A program made the position numbers and the translations under genes. Positions 10,845 to 22,373 of a stretch of 64,000 nt of DNA are shown in pieces; position 1 is the first letter of the stretch; each line of letters begins with the position of its first letter. Location of the stretch: contig NC_088210.1 of the NCBI RefSeq assembly GCF_037126465.1, forward strand, positions 14,967,511 to 15,031,510, given 5' to 3'. Below the pieces are notes generated by a model. That model saw nothing but the letters and a program-made list of their open reading frames with translations, was not told the origin of the DNA and did no database searches. Origin of the DNA: Ornithodoros turicata. Lineage: Eukaryota; Arthropoda; Arachnida; Ixodida; Argasidae.

Positions 10845-11861
10845 ACGGTGTCACTAAATTCCTAAAACTAGGTTTTACTTGAAACGACGATAAAACTACT
10901 TGGAATGCACGCATACAGACTTTTGTCACAGGTTGAGGCCCTTTGCATTCGTGCTACACTCTTAAAAATGAACTTCACCACATAGCACGCTCCTAGCCAA
11001 CCATCATCTCAAATGATATCGTTATCTGCCTTGATTTGTCGAAAACGGGAGGCGTACGCCTTTTTGTGACACTTGTGCTGTTCGTAATTGTCACAAAAAG
11101 GCGTACGCCTCCCGTTTTCAACAAATCAGGGCAGATAATGATATCATTTGAGATGATGGTTGGCTAGGAGCGTGCTATGCGGTGAAGTTCATTTTTAAGA
11201 GTGTACGTATTAATTAAGCTCATTCGCATAATTAAACTCGAAAAATTGCCAACTAAAGGCACCATTTTCTTCCAGAATTCGGAAGCCTATGACAGTAACA
11301 CACCATTCCAATGAAAACCACGTGTTTTTTTCAAGAGATTTCTACAAAAATTTGACAGCCGAAGATCAGTCGCTGGGCGAAGCATGCCCTGTGAAATTTT
11401 CGATAGCGGAACTTTGGCTCCGCCTTTATCGAAGCGGAGTGGAAAGGAGTCATTAGCATTGACTGGCGGCTAATGACAGACACATTGAAGGCGAAAGGTG
11501 TGGTTGTGGCGTAGTTTCATTTCTTCTTGCACAGGAGGGAGGGTATTTGGACGGAGTCAACAGTTCCGCAAACCTAAATATCAGCAATCTTCCGAATTCA
11601 GGCAGAAAAATGCTGCCTTTGCTTAGCAAGTTTTACAGTTTAATTATGCAAATTAGCTTAATTAATGCGTACCACGAATTCAAGCGGCCTCAATCTGTGG
11701 CAAAAGTCTGTATGAGTGTATTCCAAGCAGTTTTATAATTTTTTGATGTAATAATATAATAATTGTAATATTTGGGGGTTTACGTCGCGAGACAAATGAG
11801 ATCATTTTTTTATGTAAAACCTATTTTTAGGAATTTAGTGACATCCCGTGGAACACCCTGT
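10845..11861. mobile_element. Composite inverted-repeat element hosting a nested MITE
   Basis: The segment ggtgtcactaaattcctaaa (10848 onward) is mirrored at 11812-11861 by aggaatttagtgacatcccg, which runs on to gtggaacaccctgta. A complete CACTCT MITE (10957-11203) sits inside. No coding frame is seen; outer boundaries are approximate. Confidence 0.55.
10957..11203. mobile_element. CACTCT foldback MITE with TA target duplication
   Basis: Exact TA on both sides (10955-10956 and 11204-11205). Ends cactcttaaaaatgaac and gttcatttttaagagtg are perfectly mirrored, and so are most of the arms through the two ggcgtacgcc cores. Nested inside an older inverted-repeat element. Confidence 0.95.
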
Positions 11862-12213
11862 ACGCAGCTCAGGGAAATATTTTTGAATTTTTTCTTTTTG
11901 ATTTTTACGATTTATTTATTTTAATTTATACTATTTACGATATTACGATTTATTTTAATTTGTGCGATTTATATTTTTCGGGAATTCTTTTGTAATTTTT
12001 ACGATTTATTGAAAATGAACTTGATTAAATGACAATTTCTATACGAATATTTAACGTGTAATACGTCCTCCCTCGCATATTACATAGATCCCAAATGAGA
12101 TTTTTATCTTGCCTTTTTGCCGTGCGAGTATTATCTTTATATTCATCTTGCCTTCATTACATCCCCGTTGTTTATATTGACTCAGTTGTCTCGCGACGTA
12201 AATCCCCGATTAT
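11770..12213. mobile_element. Inverted-repeat element with GTCGCGAGACAA ends
   Basis: The left part gggggtttacgtcgcgagac is mirrored by gtctcgcgacgtaaatcccc at the right. Between them is AT-rich sequence with a degenerate tattacgatttatttta repeat. Its left arm overlaps the right end of the composite element before it, so the two are interleaved. Confidence 0.65.
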
Positions 12214-12699
12214 TAAATTAAATTAAATTGTTTATATTGAGAAGCCCTGCATATAGATCCACCAGTCGCGTTCCCCCTGAAGGCAACGCCTACCAAAACG
12301 CGAGAGTTCTTCGTCATCCGTCGAACCGTTCAGAGAAAAGCTACCACGGACGCGCAACAGCATTTAATCACGTACACACATTTTATGTTTTCTTTGTCTT
12401 TCGCGGCCATGTAGCGAATGCATTACGCATGTATATTACACGTATTATTATGTATTATGTATGTACATACATGCGTACGCAGCCTTGGTCGAAATGACTA
12501 AAAAAACAACCGCAGTTTTTTTGTTTTTTTTTTCAGGCGTACACAAATCGCCCATTCCCATATTAAAAAAAGAGAACCTCTTTCATGCCTAGAGCGGAGA
12601 AAGACTTAGTTCTACGTAAGAAAACAGACAAAAAAGGAAGACACTGCTGTGGATAAGGCATTCTGTGGGAATTATACCGGGAAAACCTGTGACACGATT

Positions 12700-12750
12700 C
12701 GGAAGAACAACTCACAGGAGGCCGCCACGGACGCTCACAAACAGTCTGTC
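12700..12750. repeat. Interspersed repeat scrap shared with 9202-9260
   Basis: acaggaggccgccacggacg here is the near reverse complement of cgtccgtggcggcctcctgt at about 9230-9250. Only this short core is common, so the family cannot be defined further. Confidence 0.5.
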
Positions 12751-12928
12751 CTTGAACAGAAGCCTCCTCCGTCATTTGAGGACGAGCTTTTAACGGCTTC
12801 TTTATTGTATCTGTATCCTAGTCAACCTCATCCATCATCTCTTTCCTGCGTGCCCCGCATTGGCTGACGGTGCTTGCTGCCGTCTACAGTCAACGCGCTC
12901 CCCTTCGCCACGTAAGTGACGTGACATC

Positions 12929-13270
12929 ATACGTGTATTCACACTGCCGACATACCCAAGATTACGTCAGCGGAAGATGCGCAATACGTCATTGCTTTCT
13001 GCTGCACGTCAGCACGAGCGCTCAACGACATGTCTTTTCGTGCTCTTCTAACCATAGGGAATACCCTGCGGCGCAGCCATAGGATATTCCGTAGCAGACG
13101 ACAGGGCCGACGGTGTCTTCTGCTATGTGAACAGTGACGCCACTTGCAACGTTCCGACGCCGTGCGAACGCTCAACATAACACGCTACGGAACTTCCGCC
13201 TCGTGAGCAGTTTTTCGCTTTTTCTTCCACCAGAATATTCCGTGGAGATATCGCTCGTGTGAATACGTAT
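12929..13270. mobile_element. Inverted-repeat element with GCAGACGACA core, copy 1
   Basis: Ends atacgtgtattcacac and gtgtgaatacgtat are inverted. In the centre lies a hairpin tagcagacgacag / gtcttctgcta, flanked by taaccatagggaatac and aggatattccg. Two other copies occur at 26461-26816 and 59822-60227. Non-coding, no family name known to me. Confidence 0.75.
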
Positions 13271-13782
13271 AAAGTCGGGATGTCGTCTGCTTCAGGCAGT
13301 CGCTGCAGACGATTTGAAATACAGGCTTTCTGTGGCTGCCCATGCAACTGATGGCGGCTCGTTCCCATAGCCACGGCCACCGAAAGCGTTGATTGACGGA
13401 CTCAAGGTACCGTAGGGAGTAGAGGCGCAATCTCAGAAGATTTATGTGTTCGATAGCCTGAGCCCTTGGTGCTCCTACGTCACAATTTTTGACCCAGTTG
13501 AAATTGAAAGTTACGGGCAACACTGTGTCGAAGTAGTCGCCAACAGCGCGTCGCTCGTCAAGTACGGCGGCAAAACGACATTGCATGCGGACAACACTGG
13601 GTCTTAAAAAATGAAGTTAGCTACGTTTATTGCGACAGAGACAGAGAGCTAGGTAACAGGAAAACAGCAGAGCCCTGAAACAAGAGCTGTTTTCCTATAC
13701 AGGTAGCCATCAGGAGGAGCAAGTTATACTTATATCACTGTTGGTTGACTAATTGGGAACTATTTGGTACCAGACGTCGCCC

Positions 13783-14043
13783 CGAGTGGTGGGTGGTGGT
13801 GGTGGTGATAGGGCTTGCCGTTGTCGGCCTCACGTATGTGGGCAACGTCACGACTCACGCCCTGGGGGAATGTGCGTCCTGGGCCGACTTCTAAGGGAAC
13901 TGTGCCGACATATGTCTGAAAGCGTCTGAGGAAAACCCAGGAAAAACCCCAGACAGCACAGCCGGCACCGGGATTCGAACCCGGGTACCTCCCAGTCTCG
14001 ACGTGATATGGCCAGCACGCTAACCACTGAGCCACGGGAGCTG
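13783..14043 (-). mobile_element. Full-length tRNA-Ser-like SINE
   Basis: Read on the minus strand it starts gctcccgtggctcagtggtt, with an A box, a long variable arm (gagactgggag) and a B box gggttcgaatccc, then gccggctgtgctgtctgggg. The body runs through tgtcggcacagttcccttag, aagtcggcccaggacgcac and gaggccgacaacggcaag to a (cca)n tail. This is the best reference copy in the window. The long variable arm is why I call the head tRNA-Ser-like. Confidence 0.9.
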
Positions 14044-14084
14044 GAGTCGCCCCGAGCCGTTTTACCTCAGAGCCGTTTATTGAG

Positions 14085-14245
14085 AGAGGTTGGCCATTGG
14101 GAGGAGCCTGTTTCAAAGCGCGTCGTTTTGCGTCACACGACGGGCGGCACCAAGGTCGGAGCCGCCATTTTGGAGCGGAGCTACTGCCTTGAAATCTCAT
14201 TGTGCCGCCGCGGCCGAGTGGGCGGAGCGATGACGTGGCTGGCGA
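14085..14245. promoter_or_regulatory. CpG-rich patch with a YY1-like site
   Basis: CpG-dense block with ccattgggagg, gccgccattttgg (YY1-like, 14161-14173) and atgacgtgg. No gene starts here that I can recognise. Confidence 0.3.
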
Positions 14246-14488
14246 CACGTCATGTCCAACCCCCTATCTTCGTGCGGCAAAAGATAAAAGAATGGTCGAA
14301 CTCTCGCTATAGGCAGCTCTGTTTACCTCAATTTTGCAGCAAATTAAGAGCATTAATCGTTCTCGGTCACATTTGTAACTTGTTGCACTGGGTTAACAAG
14401 AAATAAGATGTTAAATGACGCCGTCAACACAAACCGTCTATCTCCTGCTTTAGGTATATCCTTTGAGCGACCAGGCCTTCTTTATCTA

Positions 14489-14738
14489 CACTCTTAAAAA
14501 TGAACTTCACCGCATAGCATGCTCCTGGCCAACCATCATCTCGAATGATATCGTTATCTGCCCTGAATTGTTGAAAACGGGAGGCGTACGCCTTTTTTGT
14601 GACACTTATGCTGTTCATAATTGTCACAAAAAAAGGCGTACGCCTCCTGTTTTCAACAAATCGGGGCAGATAACGATATCATTCGAGATGATGGTTGGCT
14701 AGGAGCGTGCTATGCGGTGAAGTTCATTTCTAAGAGTG
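14489..14738. mobile_element. CACTCT foldback MITE with GGCGTACGCC core
   Basis: Ends cactcttaaaaatgaac and gttcatttctaagagtg. Arms are mirrored through the cores; preceded by TA (14487-14488). The right flank is tg rather than ta. Confidence 0.93.
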
Positions 14739-15440
14739 TGGGTCGCGTTGCTACACTGCCCCTTTAGTGTTCGCCATGCTCGCGTTTGGGCCATGCTCAA
14801 CCAAAGAATGACTCCTTTTGTTCAATGGCGACATCACGTGATATTTGTTCGCGTCCCCACGCAGGAGTAACTCGAGCGGATGTCATTTACCGGGCTTCCT
14901 TCGATATATGTTGCCTTTCAGCCAATGTATGCAAACCGGGTATAGTTGGCAGCAGGTTGCGATGAATAAAAGCCGCCATAGCGACGCTGGGACAAAAGAG
15001 CAGGACGATATATACAGGCAGTTACTCACGACCGTCAAGGTGGCTCTAAAAGCGCCGAGCAGGGAGAGACAAGCATTTACACACATACACCGAACGCAAC
15101 ACAACGGGCGCTTATACTTTCAGCAGTAGTTTAATTCACATGCCGCCCACATCGTTTTATGAGCTCCAAGGAAATCGAGTTCCTTCTCAAGTTCTTTATC
15201 AAACAAGGCAACAGAAGGAACGCCTTTCGTTGTGTATCTGTGTACGTGCTCTTCTCCGTCCGCTCGGCGCTTTGAGAACTAGGATCCATTACAAACAGGC
15301 TTAACAAAATGTTTTAAATTACCGTCAACACGCGTAATGAAGGGTCTTAAATATAAGGGTGCGAACACAGTACAAAGATGAGTTGTATGGTTAAATGAGA
15401 AGTGAGTAAACGGGAGAAGGGAGGAATTAAAAGGAGCGGG

Positions 15441-15505
15441 CTATCATTGGTCTCCTCAAACGATTTGTCCAGTCATCGCGCGGCATTGTTTGAGGAGACC
15501 AATCG
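15441..15505. repeat. Hairpin core of the GAGGTGCAAAA element family
   Basis: attggtctcctcaaacgatt is mirrored by attgtttgaggagaccaat around the loop tgtccagtcatcgcgcggc. The same hairpin occurs in opposite orientation at about 40664-40721 inside a complete element, so 15350-15690 is probably another, decayed copy. Confidence 0.65.
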
Positions 15506-16544
15506 GAGACCTCTCCACATTGTTACGCATCTTGAGAAAGAAAGGAAGAGGGAAGGCATAATATGCGGCTTCTTTCGCTCCCAAATCACGAAGACGCAAC
15601 CTTTAAATTTCGTTCCTTTTGCGTTGATGTCAAGGTAACGGTATATTTCATTCCGCGAGAAGACATTTATGCGCATTAGTGCGCCTTTAAGGAAAGGTCC
15701 TATCTAACCATGTGACTTATAGCCCAGTCAGACGGCAAACTGATGACGCGATCTTTTATGCATTCCAGAGACCTTTTTAAGTGCTACAACGTTGTGCCAA
15801 TTCCACAGTTGTTTAATTATACATTGACATTAACGTAGTCTCCAAGTGTTCATAACAATCGTGCCGAATTCTTGGATTTGTGTCATCTTCGGAAACGGTC
15901 CTGTTCCTATCAACTTAGAGCTGCGCAATTTGATGTACCGATATGTAGAACTAACTACAGGAAACAGTCACTACAGTACATGTCGGCGTCTTTGTTTAAT
16001 CAGTTTATAGGTGCTTCAGTAGACCCTTTCTCGTTTTCTAAACAGGAATTGTGCTATCTCTTTATATCCAGTGATTAAGTGAATTTCAATTGCCTACGTG
16101 CTTCTTGTGTATAATTCTCCGTAATGCTGTTGTACGATGTATTCTTAGGAGCAGGGTCTTCGTCCAGCCTTCTGGCTTTTTACTATTTTCCATTCGAAAG
16201 GAAAATAAAAATTGAAATTGTTTCCTATATTATGTCGCTTTTGTCTGCCCCGAATTCACCCACCCGTCGCACGCTTGCGGACACGAACGACAGCGGTCCC
16301 GATTGCACTTGTCCACAAGCAAGATTACAAGTAAGTCCAGAATAACTGAATAACTGAAAGATTGGGCTTGTTGATACATCGTGGTATAACTTGTGGACAG
16401 GGACAACAGATAAAAGTGGTAGTGTCAATGTGTTCAATAAAGAGCGTGTGGGAGATCGTGCTTGTTGTCCTTTCTGTCCTTGTCTAGTGGTTCTGCGCTT
16501 CAAGTTAAATCACGAGCAAGTCCTTTGAGTTTGAGATAGTGCTA

Positions 16545-16781
16545 CACTCTTAAAAATGAACTTCCCCACATAGCACGCTCCTAGCCAACCACCATCCCGA
16601 ATGACAACGTTCTCGCCCCTGATTTGTTGAAAACGGGAGGAGGAACTTATTTTGTGCCGTGCATAATGCCACAAAATAGGCTCCGCCTCCCGTTTTCAAC
16701 AAATCTAGGGCGAGAACGTTGTCATTCGGGATGGTGGTTGGCTAGGAGCGTGCTATGTGGTGAAGTTCATTTTTAAGAGTG
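16545..16781. mobile_element. CACTCT foldback MITE lacking the GGCGTACGCC core
   Basis: Exact TA on both sides (16543-16544, 16782-16783). Arms are perfectly mirrored over long stretches (ccaaccaccatcccgaatga / tcattcgggatggtggttgg), but the core palindrome is replaced by ggaggaggaacttatttt and aaaataggctccgcctccc. Confidence 0.92.
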
Positions 16782-17019
16782 TACGTGGCCAACTCATCGT
16801 TACATAGCGTTCGACCGCTCTTGTGGTGGACGCCCTCGCTGTGGTGGTTCTAGGGTGCCTGAATACCAGATCCCCCTGCGTAGGGTCGAGTCCCCCTTTG
16901 CAGAAGCGAACGCCGCCAAGCCGCCGTTTTGACGCTATCGCGGTCACAATGCTTGGACGCTTTCACAGACTTCTTCAAACATCGTCTGCTATTTATTTAC
17001 TCAGTTCGTAAGAAAAGTT

Positions 17020-17322
17020 GTGTGTATAGCAACATCTTTGTTAGCACAGCGCGGTCCGCGCCTGGGCTTCAAAATGGCGGATATCGTAGCAGACGACGCA
17101 GCAGACGTGGTTCTGGTGGCTCTGGACATCCGTACGGAAGGAAGAGGAGAAATCGGCGAGCGACGGAGGCGTGGAAGCACCGTCGCAAGCTTGGCTCCGT
17201 CACCTCATCACTGTGCTCTGGATCGTGGTCGTGCTACGGGACCCCCGCAGCAACACAGCATGAGATCAGTCCATCTACATGTACTGGGTCGTCTCCAGCG
17301 TAGCGCTCTCTACCCGAAGTAA
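17020..17322 (+). CDS. Uncertain 100-codon open frame in a GC-rich patch
   Basis: The frame opens MCIATSLLAQRGPRLGFKMA and has a charged middle (GRGEIGERRRRGSTV). The surrounding sequence contains aaaatggcgga, a YY1-like word, and resembles the foldback near 27290-27540. I do not recognise the protein. The GC-rich composition and repeat context make a real gene unlikely; a decayed transposon frame or chance are both possible. Confidence 0.12.
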   Translation: MCIATSLLAQRGPRLGFKMADIVADDAADVVLVALDIRTEGRGEIGERRRRGSTVASLAPSPHHCALDRGRATGPPQQHSMRSVHLHVLGRLQRSALYPK

Positions 17323-18518
17323 CCCTCAGCGGCCACCTGACGAACCGTCATTAAAACGTATCGTTTGATCTTCACTTTGTGCCGGCGTTGCACGGTCTCC
17401 GGAAATGTACGTTTCTCGTCTTCAACCGAGTGACATCGTCTCATTGCTGGTGCGTATACATGTTTGGGTGTATCACACAAAACTGGACACCCCCAGCTTT
17501 CATTTTGGTAACACATGGCTCATTTGCTAGCAATTAACAACCCATGCATGCAGACAAACTGGTCCTAATTTTTTTATGACCAACCATTTCTCTGCATAAT
17601 TTCACATATCCCCTCCTGACGGACCCTTGATGGATTGGATTGGATTGGAAAAAAAGAAAAATATGGAGAGGTTTGTCCCGACCCAGTCAGAAGTGGCTAC
17701 TCCAAAACGCGTTTGTGGGTGAAAAAATGGAGCCAGAAAAAAAAAGAGAACAAACAAACAAACAAAACAGGAAAGGACCCTTGACTCAATACGGGATTGG
17801 GATCTTTGCCGCGAAAACGACTTTATCCATCGCATCACCGTCTTCAGCGTGCCCGTCAACGTCACCTGCACGATTTTGCCCTCGTTTTCTTGTAGCTACG
17901 TAAGAAACCCAAGATAAAGTACTCCCACCAGCTATCACTTTGATGTCACATTATACCTTGCTTAGGCAGGTGATATCCCCGAACCAACTCGTCAAATTAC
18001 GGGCATACTTTGAGCATCGACGCCGCTTAATTTCCCTCTGCGGAGAAGTTGCGATTCAGACGAGCTTCCTAGCAATTACGCCATGCAAATCTAGCGAGCA
18101 GCGCTCGTGTAGAAGAACTTATATGCGCATATACGTCCAAGACCCCCCCTTTTTATTTCCTTGGGAAGTAAAGGAACCCTCGGTGAGAAACTACAGATTA
18201 TGGATATTCCCAGCCGCCGTATCAACAATTCATCTTCACTCACCGCGTATGCATTGCAAAGCATCGGAGATGATGTACGAGACGCTATATGTGAGGCGGG
18301 TGCGTGCATGCTAAACAACTTCTTTGCCCTGACACGGAAAGAGGGAAAGTATCACGTCGCCCGCGTGGTATTTCGAAGAGGTGCGCTGTGCATTTCCTTT
18401 CGAAGCGCCCATTTTCAGCGCGCATTTTTTTCTTTCTTTTTTTTTATGTTTGTAACGTATGGCTTTGTAAAACAGGGATTTTCTCCACATTCTTAAAGCG
18501 GAAAATCACAGAAAAATG

Positions 18519-18627
18519 CACTCTTAAAGCAGTTCTTCACCGCATAGCACGCTCCTGTAGCCAACCGTCATCCCGAATGGCATCGTTCTGTAAATGGGAG
18601 GCGTAGGTCTTTTTTTGTGTGTGTGAC
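18519..18627. mobile_element. Truncated CACTCT MITE
   Basis: Begins cactcttaaagcagttcttc and keeps the left arm (gcatagcacgctcctg, ccaaccgtcatcccgaatgg) up to gggaggcgtaggtc, then stops where a SINE begins. The mirrored right arm is missing. Confidence 0.75.
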
Positions 18628-18746
18628 TGGGAGGTACCCGGGTTCGAATCCGGGGGCCGGCTGTGCTGTCTGAGGTTTTTCCTGGGTTTTCCTCAGACGC
18701 TTGCTGACATATGACGACACAGTGCGCTTAGAAGTCGGCCAGTTGT
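18628..18746 (+). mobile_element. SINE copy, 5' and 3' truncated
   Basis: Begins in the variable arm (gactgggaggtacccggg) and continues ttcgaatccgggggccggct, gtgctgtctgaggtttttcc and cctcagacgcttgctgacat to aagtcggccagt. It is joined directly to a broken MITE. Confidence 0.8.
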
Positions 18747-19110
18747 TTATGCGGATCCCAAGCACTCAATAGCACTAAATCCCAAGGACTCCAATCCCAA
18801 GCACTAAATCTGTAGTTCGGGGAGAAATCGGGTGAGAATTGTGCCTTCGGGTGTTATCGGATGTTTTTTGTTTCTCCTCTTGTCTATTAAGCCATTTCCT
18901 AATTTGTTTCCTTTTTTGTTTCTTTGTTTTTCTGGGGGTTTTTTTGTTTGTTTTTTGCGGGATCGTGATTTTTCCAGCGGTAATCCCCGAAGGCATAGAC
19001 AGTGTTGACACACATGAGTGTACTACTGGGAACGTAAGTGACCCATTCTTACATGTGTTACACGTAGCGACCTTATTCGTCTTCAGTGGAAACGTCACTT
19101 GAGGATTTCA

Positions 19111-19226
19111 TAGTGACTGGAATTCGGGGAGAAATCAGGTTTAACCCGAATTAGTCGGAGGTCTGTTCGGGGGGGGGGGGGGGAATAACCGGGCGGAATC
19201 GGGTTTAACCCGAAAAAGTCACTCCA
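19111..19226. mobile_element. Copy of the hAT-like AACCCGAA element
   Basis: Phrases aattcggggagaaatcaggt, taacccgaattagtcgg and ggtttaacccgaaaaagtca mirror those of the intact element at 49737-50119. A run of about 14 G splits it. Ends are decayed. Confidence 0.55.
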
Positions 19227-20097
19227 TGGATATGGTGCTGGGGCAAATCCCCCATTGGTATTGTGAGGATTGTAGGCCCTTACGCGTTGCACTTTTGTGA
19301 TGCACTATTTACGAGTATAAAAACAGAAGTGGTGGTGTCATTTTGCGGCGTCGAGCTACTTTGCCCTCCTTAAATAGCGGATCGGATGGGGGTTCATGCG
19401 TACCGGGTCGACTTCGCAGGGTGCCAATATTTGCCCTGGAGCGCCAGAACCCAGGTAAAACGCCCAGACAGCACGTGGAGTGTCGGTGTCAAATGGTTCG
19501 CGTACGTATTTTTGTGACACTTTGTATTTATGTTAATGGTTAGAGAAAGGCATGCGGTCCATTATCCCCCATATCCCCCATAACGACGGAATCGTAGTGT
19601 CCAATGTTTGCTCTCTGAGCGGCGAAGTTCTTTTTTACAGTCTGTAGGGGAAATTGAGCAACATCTAACAGAGTCGGTGACTTATATTTTACCGTACCGA
19701 AGCTTCGAAGTACGGAGGCTTCTTGATGGCTGTGATTACAGGCGCACATCAATATCAATGAGCTCTTGATGGAATCTGCCACATACTGATCTAAACTAAA
19801 AACCTACACACTCGTGTTCATCAATTTCAGATTTGACACTTTGCTTCTTTCAAAATACTCGGGACAACTTCAGGCGACGAAACATATTCTAGGTAGAAGG
19901 ATACTGCCGAAGATTCATCAAAGCTGATCGCAACTTTTTTCCTTTCCCTCTCAATCATCTGTTCAAAGTCATTGAGAGGGATACTACGTTCCAACTATAT
20001 GTATATCTTGTGCGTATATTACCCATGAGCTAAGGCTCCGGTTTTTCGAATTGATCCGGAAAAAAAATAATAATAAATCCACTTTTGAGGGTCCCAG

Positions 20098-20345
20098 TAA
20101 TCGAAAGCTCAGCAAGAAAAGTCAACTGGTTGATGAGGTTCGTTGCCTCTTGCGTCGAGACTGCCTCGACTTACGATTTACCACGACAACGAATGGTGGA
20201 TCTCTTGACCCTAATCCATATTCTTCTCGAATGTGCGCTGTTTCACACTGCCCGTTTGCAACTTCAGAGATCCCTGGACCGTCTTGATAGCCGACCCTTT
20301 GACGTCGTCAAAGTGCTGGACGATTGGCCTGCGATTCATCGTCAG
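20098..20345 (+). pseudogene. LINE ORF2 C-terminal fragment
   Basis: The frame from 20085 reads LIHILLECALFHTARLQLQR then SLDRLDSRPFDVVKVLDDWP. The pattern H-I-L-L-E-C followed by a leucine-rich helix is the usual tail after reverse transcriptase in non-LTR elements. The same tail ([19 protein letters not shown]) occurs in the LINE fragment at 43371-43790. The 5' part is missing; it ends at a perfect palindrome. Confidence 0.7.
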
Positions 20346-20360
20346 GGTGCACAGCACTAT

Positions 20361-20392
20361 GCTCTTAACGAAGGTATACCTTCGTTAAGAGC
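20361..20392. repeat. Perfect 32-bp palindrome
   Basis: gctcttaacgaaggta is followed at once by its exact reverse complement. It lies at the junction of a LINE tail and a SINE-like head. Confidence 0.95.
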
Positions 20393-20434
20393 GTAGCAGA
20401 GCTCTTGTCTTTGAAGACGTTCTTCTCTTCCTTT

Positions 20435-20560
20435 GAGCCGGATTCGAACGCTTGAGCTTGAGCCGGATTGGAACCCGGACGACTTTGTGCGACCCGGGTT
20501 CGAATCCGTGCGCCGGCTTGTTGTCTGTGTGTTTTCCATGGGTTTTACTCGGGCAGACCT
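20435..20560 (+). mobile_element. SINE-related sequence, variant head
   Basis: Contains gacccgggttcgaatccgtg and cgccggcttgttgtctgtgt, then ttttccatgggttttactcg, parallel in order to the SINE copies but with a different 5' head. Confidence 0.65.
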
Positions 20561-20567
20561 CCTGTAT

Positions 20568-20766
20568 CACTCTAAAACCATAACTTCACCGCATAGCACA
20601 CTGTGCGCCAACCATTTGACGCGAATGATATCGTCATCGCTTTTGATTCGTAGAGAGAGGAAGGCGTACGCCCCTATCTCTCCTCGAATCAGAAGCGATA
20701 ACCCTATCATTCGTGCCAATGGTCGGCGCACAGCGTGCTATGCGGTGAAGCACTGTTTTTAGAGTG
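20568..20766. mobile_element. CACTCT foldback MITE, second subfamily
   Basis: Ends cactctaaaaccataac and gcactgtttttagagtg. Only one ggcgtacgcc core lies at the turn (aaggcgtacgcccctatc). Arms tgtgcgccaacca and tggtcggcgcaca mirror each other. Confidence 0.85.
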
Positions 20767-20796
20767 TAGGCGGCGCTCGCGCAGCAGAAAAACAAA

Positions 20797-20805
<9 letters not shown>

Positions 20806-20838
<33 letters not shown>

Positions 20839-20860
20839 TCACTCTCTCTCTCTCTCGCAC
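20806..20860. repeat. (CA)n and (CT)n microsatellite
   Basis: Dinucleotide runs directly abutting the preceding MITE. Confidence 0.95.
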
Positions 20861-21721
20861 ACCATCCAAAGAAGGCACTTGAATGAGAACTGTCTTAAAG
20901 CACACTTTCCGGGATGCAGGTGTAATATTTTTAGTAAACATATTTCACCTTTCTTTTCGGTCTTGTGAAGGCCCGCTAGTGGATATATACACGAAACCAA
21001 ATGGTGGTTCCCAGCGGCGAATGAGGTCACCACGTAAGCACACCATAAATAACGGGCCTGTAGCGCTGCCGTGTTAACGATGGGTGTGTGTGTGTGTGTG
21101 TGCGGAACACTGGCCAAGCGCCATTGGAACGGCCATTCAGTGGAGCTAGTAACACCCCCCTGATTTATACGTTCGTATCCATTAACGGATCCTTGTGCGT
21201 CTAAACCGGGCGATTAACTGCGTTAACATTTTATGGCTCTCCCTAATACTGAAGAAATGTGCTCATTAATTCAAAGCCTGGAGGCCGCGCAAGCCGCGAA
21301 GGATATAGGCGGTGATGCAGACACGAGATATATATATGTAAGCGACGACGCGTCCTCTAGGTAAATTACTTCAAAGAAGTAACTGAGTTACAGACAGTTA
21401 CAGCTTGCCCGTGAAAGCAGCGCCTGAGTTAGAGTTTAGTAGGTTAAAGTACCAATGATGCCTCGTGTTTGGTACTTTACTTGAAAGTGCCACTACGACT
21501 AGATCTCGTGTCTTCAGAACCCTACCGAACTATATAGTCTACGGTAATGTGAAAGACGAGGGGTACAGTGAGTCGCAAGGTCCACCGGCAATTTCGTGCG
21601 GAAATGACGTCAGTAGCCGTGTTTACGTGAATACGACGCAAGCGTATCGAATCGAGTCGAAACCGAAGAGAAGACGATACGCCACCGAAAACGTAGCATC
21701 TATGCCTCATTTTCAAGTGTA

Positions 21722-21970
21722 CACTCTTAAAAATGAACTTCACCGCACAGCACTCTCCTAGCCAACCATTATCTCGAATGATATCGTTATCTGCCCTGAT
21801 TTGTTGAAAACGGGAGGCGTACGCCTTTTCTGTGACAATTATGAACAGCGTAAGTGTCACAAAAAAGGCGTACGCCTCCTGTTTTCAACAAATCAGGGCA
21901 GATAACGATATCATTCGAGATAATGGTTGGCTAGGAGCGTGCTGTGCGGTGAAGTTCATTTTTAAGAGTG
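21722..21970. mobile_element. CACTCT foldback MITE with TA target duplication
   Basis: TA on both sides (21720-21721, 21971-21972); ends cactcttaaaaatgaac and gttcatttttaagagtg. Well mirrored through two ggcgtacgcc cores. Confidence 0.95.
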
Positions 21971-22373
21971 TACTTCAGAATGAAATCTGCTCTACGGCTA
22001 CAAGCCCTGCTGCTTCTGTTAGTGTAGACTAACCTACATATCCAAAACGAAGTCTGGCTGGGAACTCTCTAATATCATCATTTTGTGATCCCGACTAGAA
22101 GTAGCAGACGACGCAACTATCCCGCAGTCGAACGCTCCTTCCCCATAATCCTCTCCTCTTCCTCTATGCGCATCGTCTGTTTACATGCACAATCCGAATG
22201 CGCATCCACCGTCTCGATCCACCTCTGTTTAGCGAATTGAATACGATACGCTCTCCTAGCGAATTGACCCGTTTACATGGGTGGATTCGATTCGACAACT
22301 GCATACGATACGCTCGTGTCGGATTCGTGTAAACGCGGCTAATGTCCTCGCTTCCGTGTCAAGCGCCCCACAG

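Noticed and set aside
10521..10865. 114-codon frame in the CRE/CCAAT patch
   Set aside because: Arg-rich translation of CpG-rich DNA with no family resemblance; part of the patch is repeated elsewhere in inverted form.
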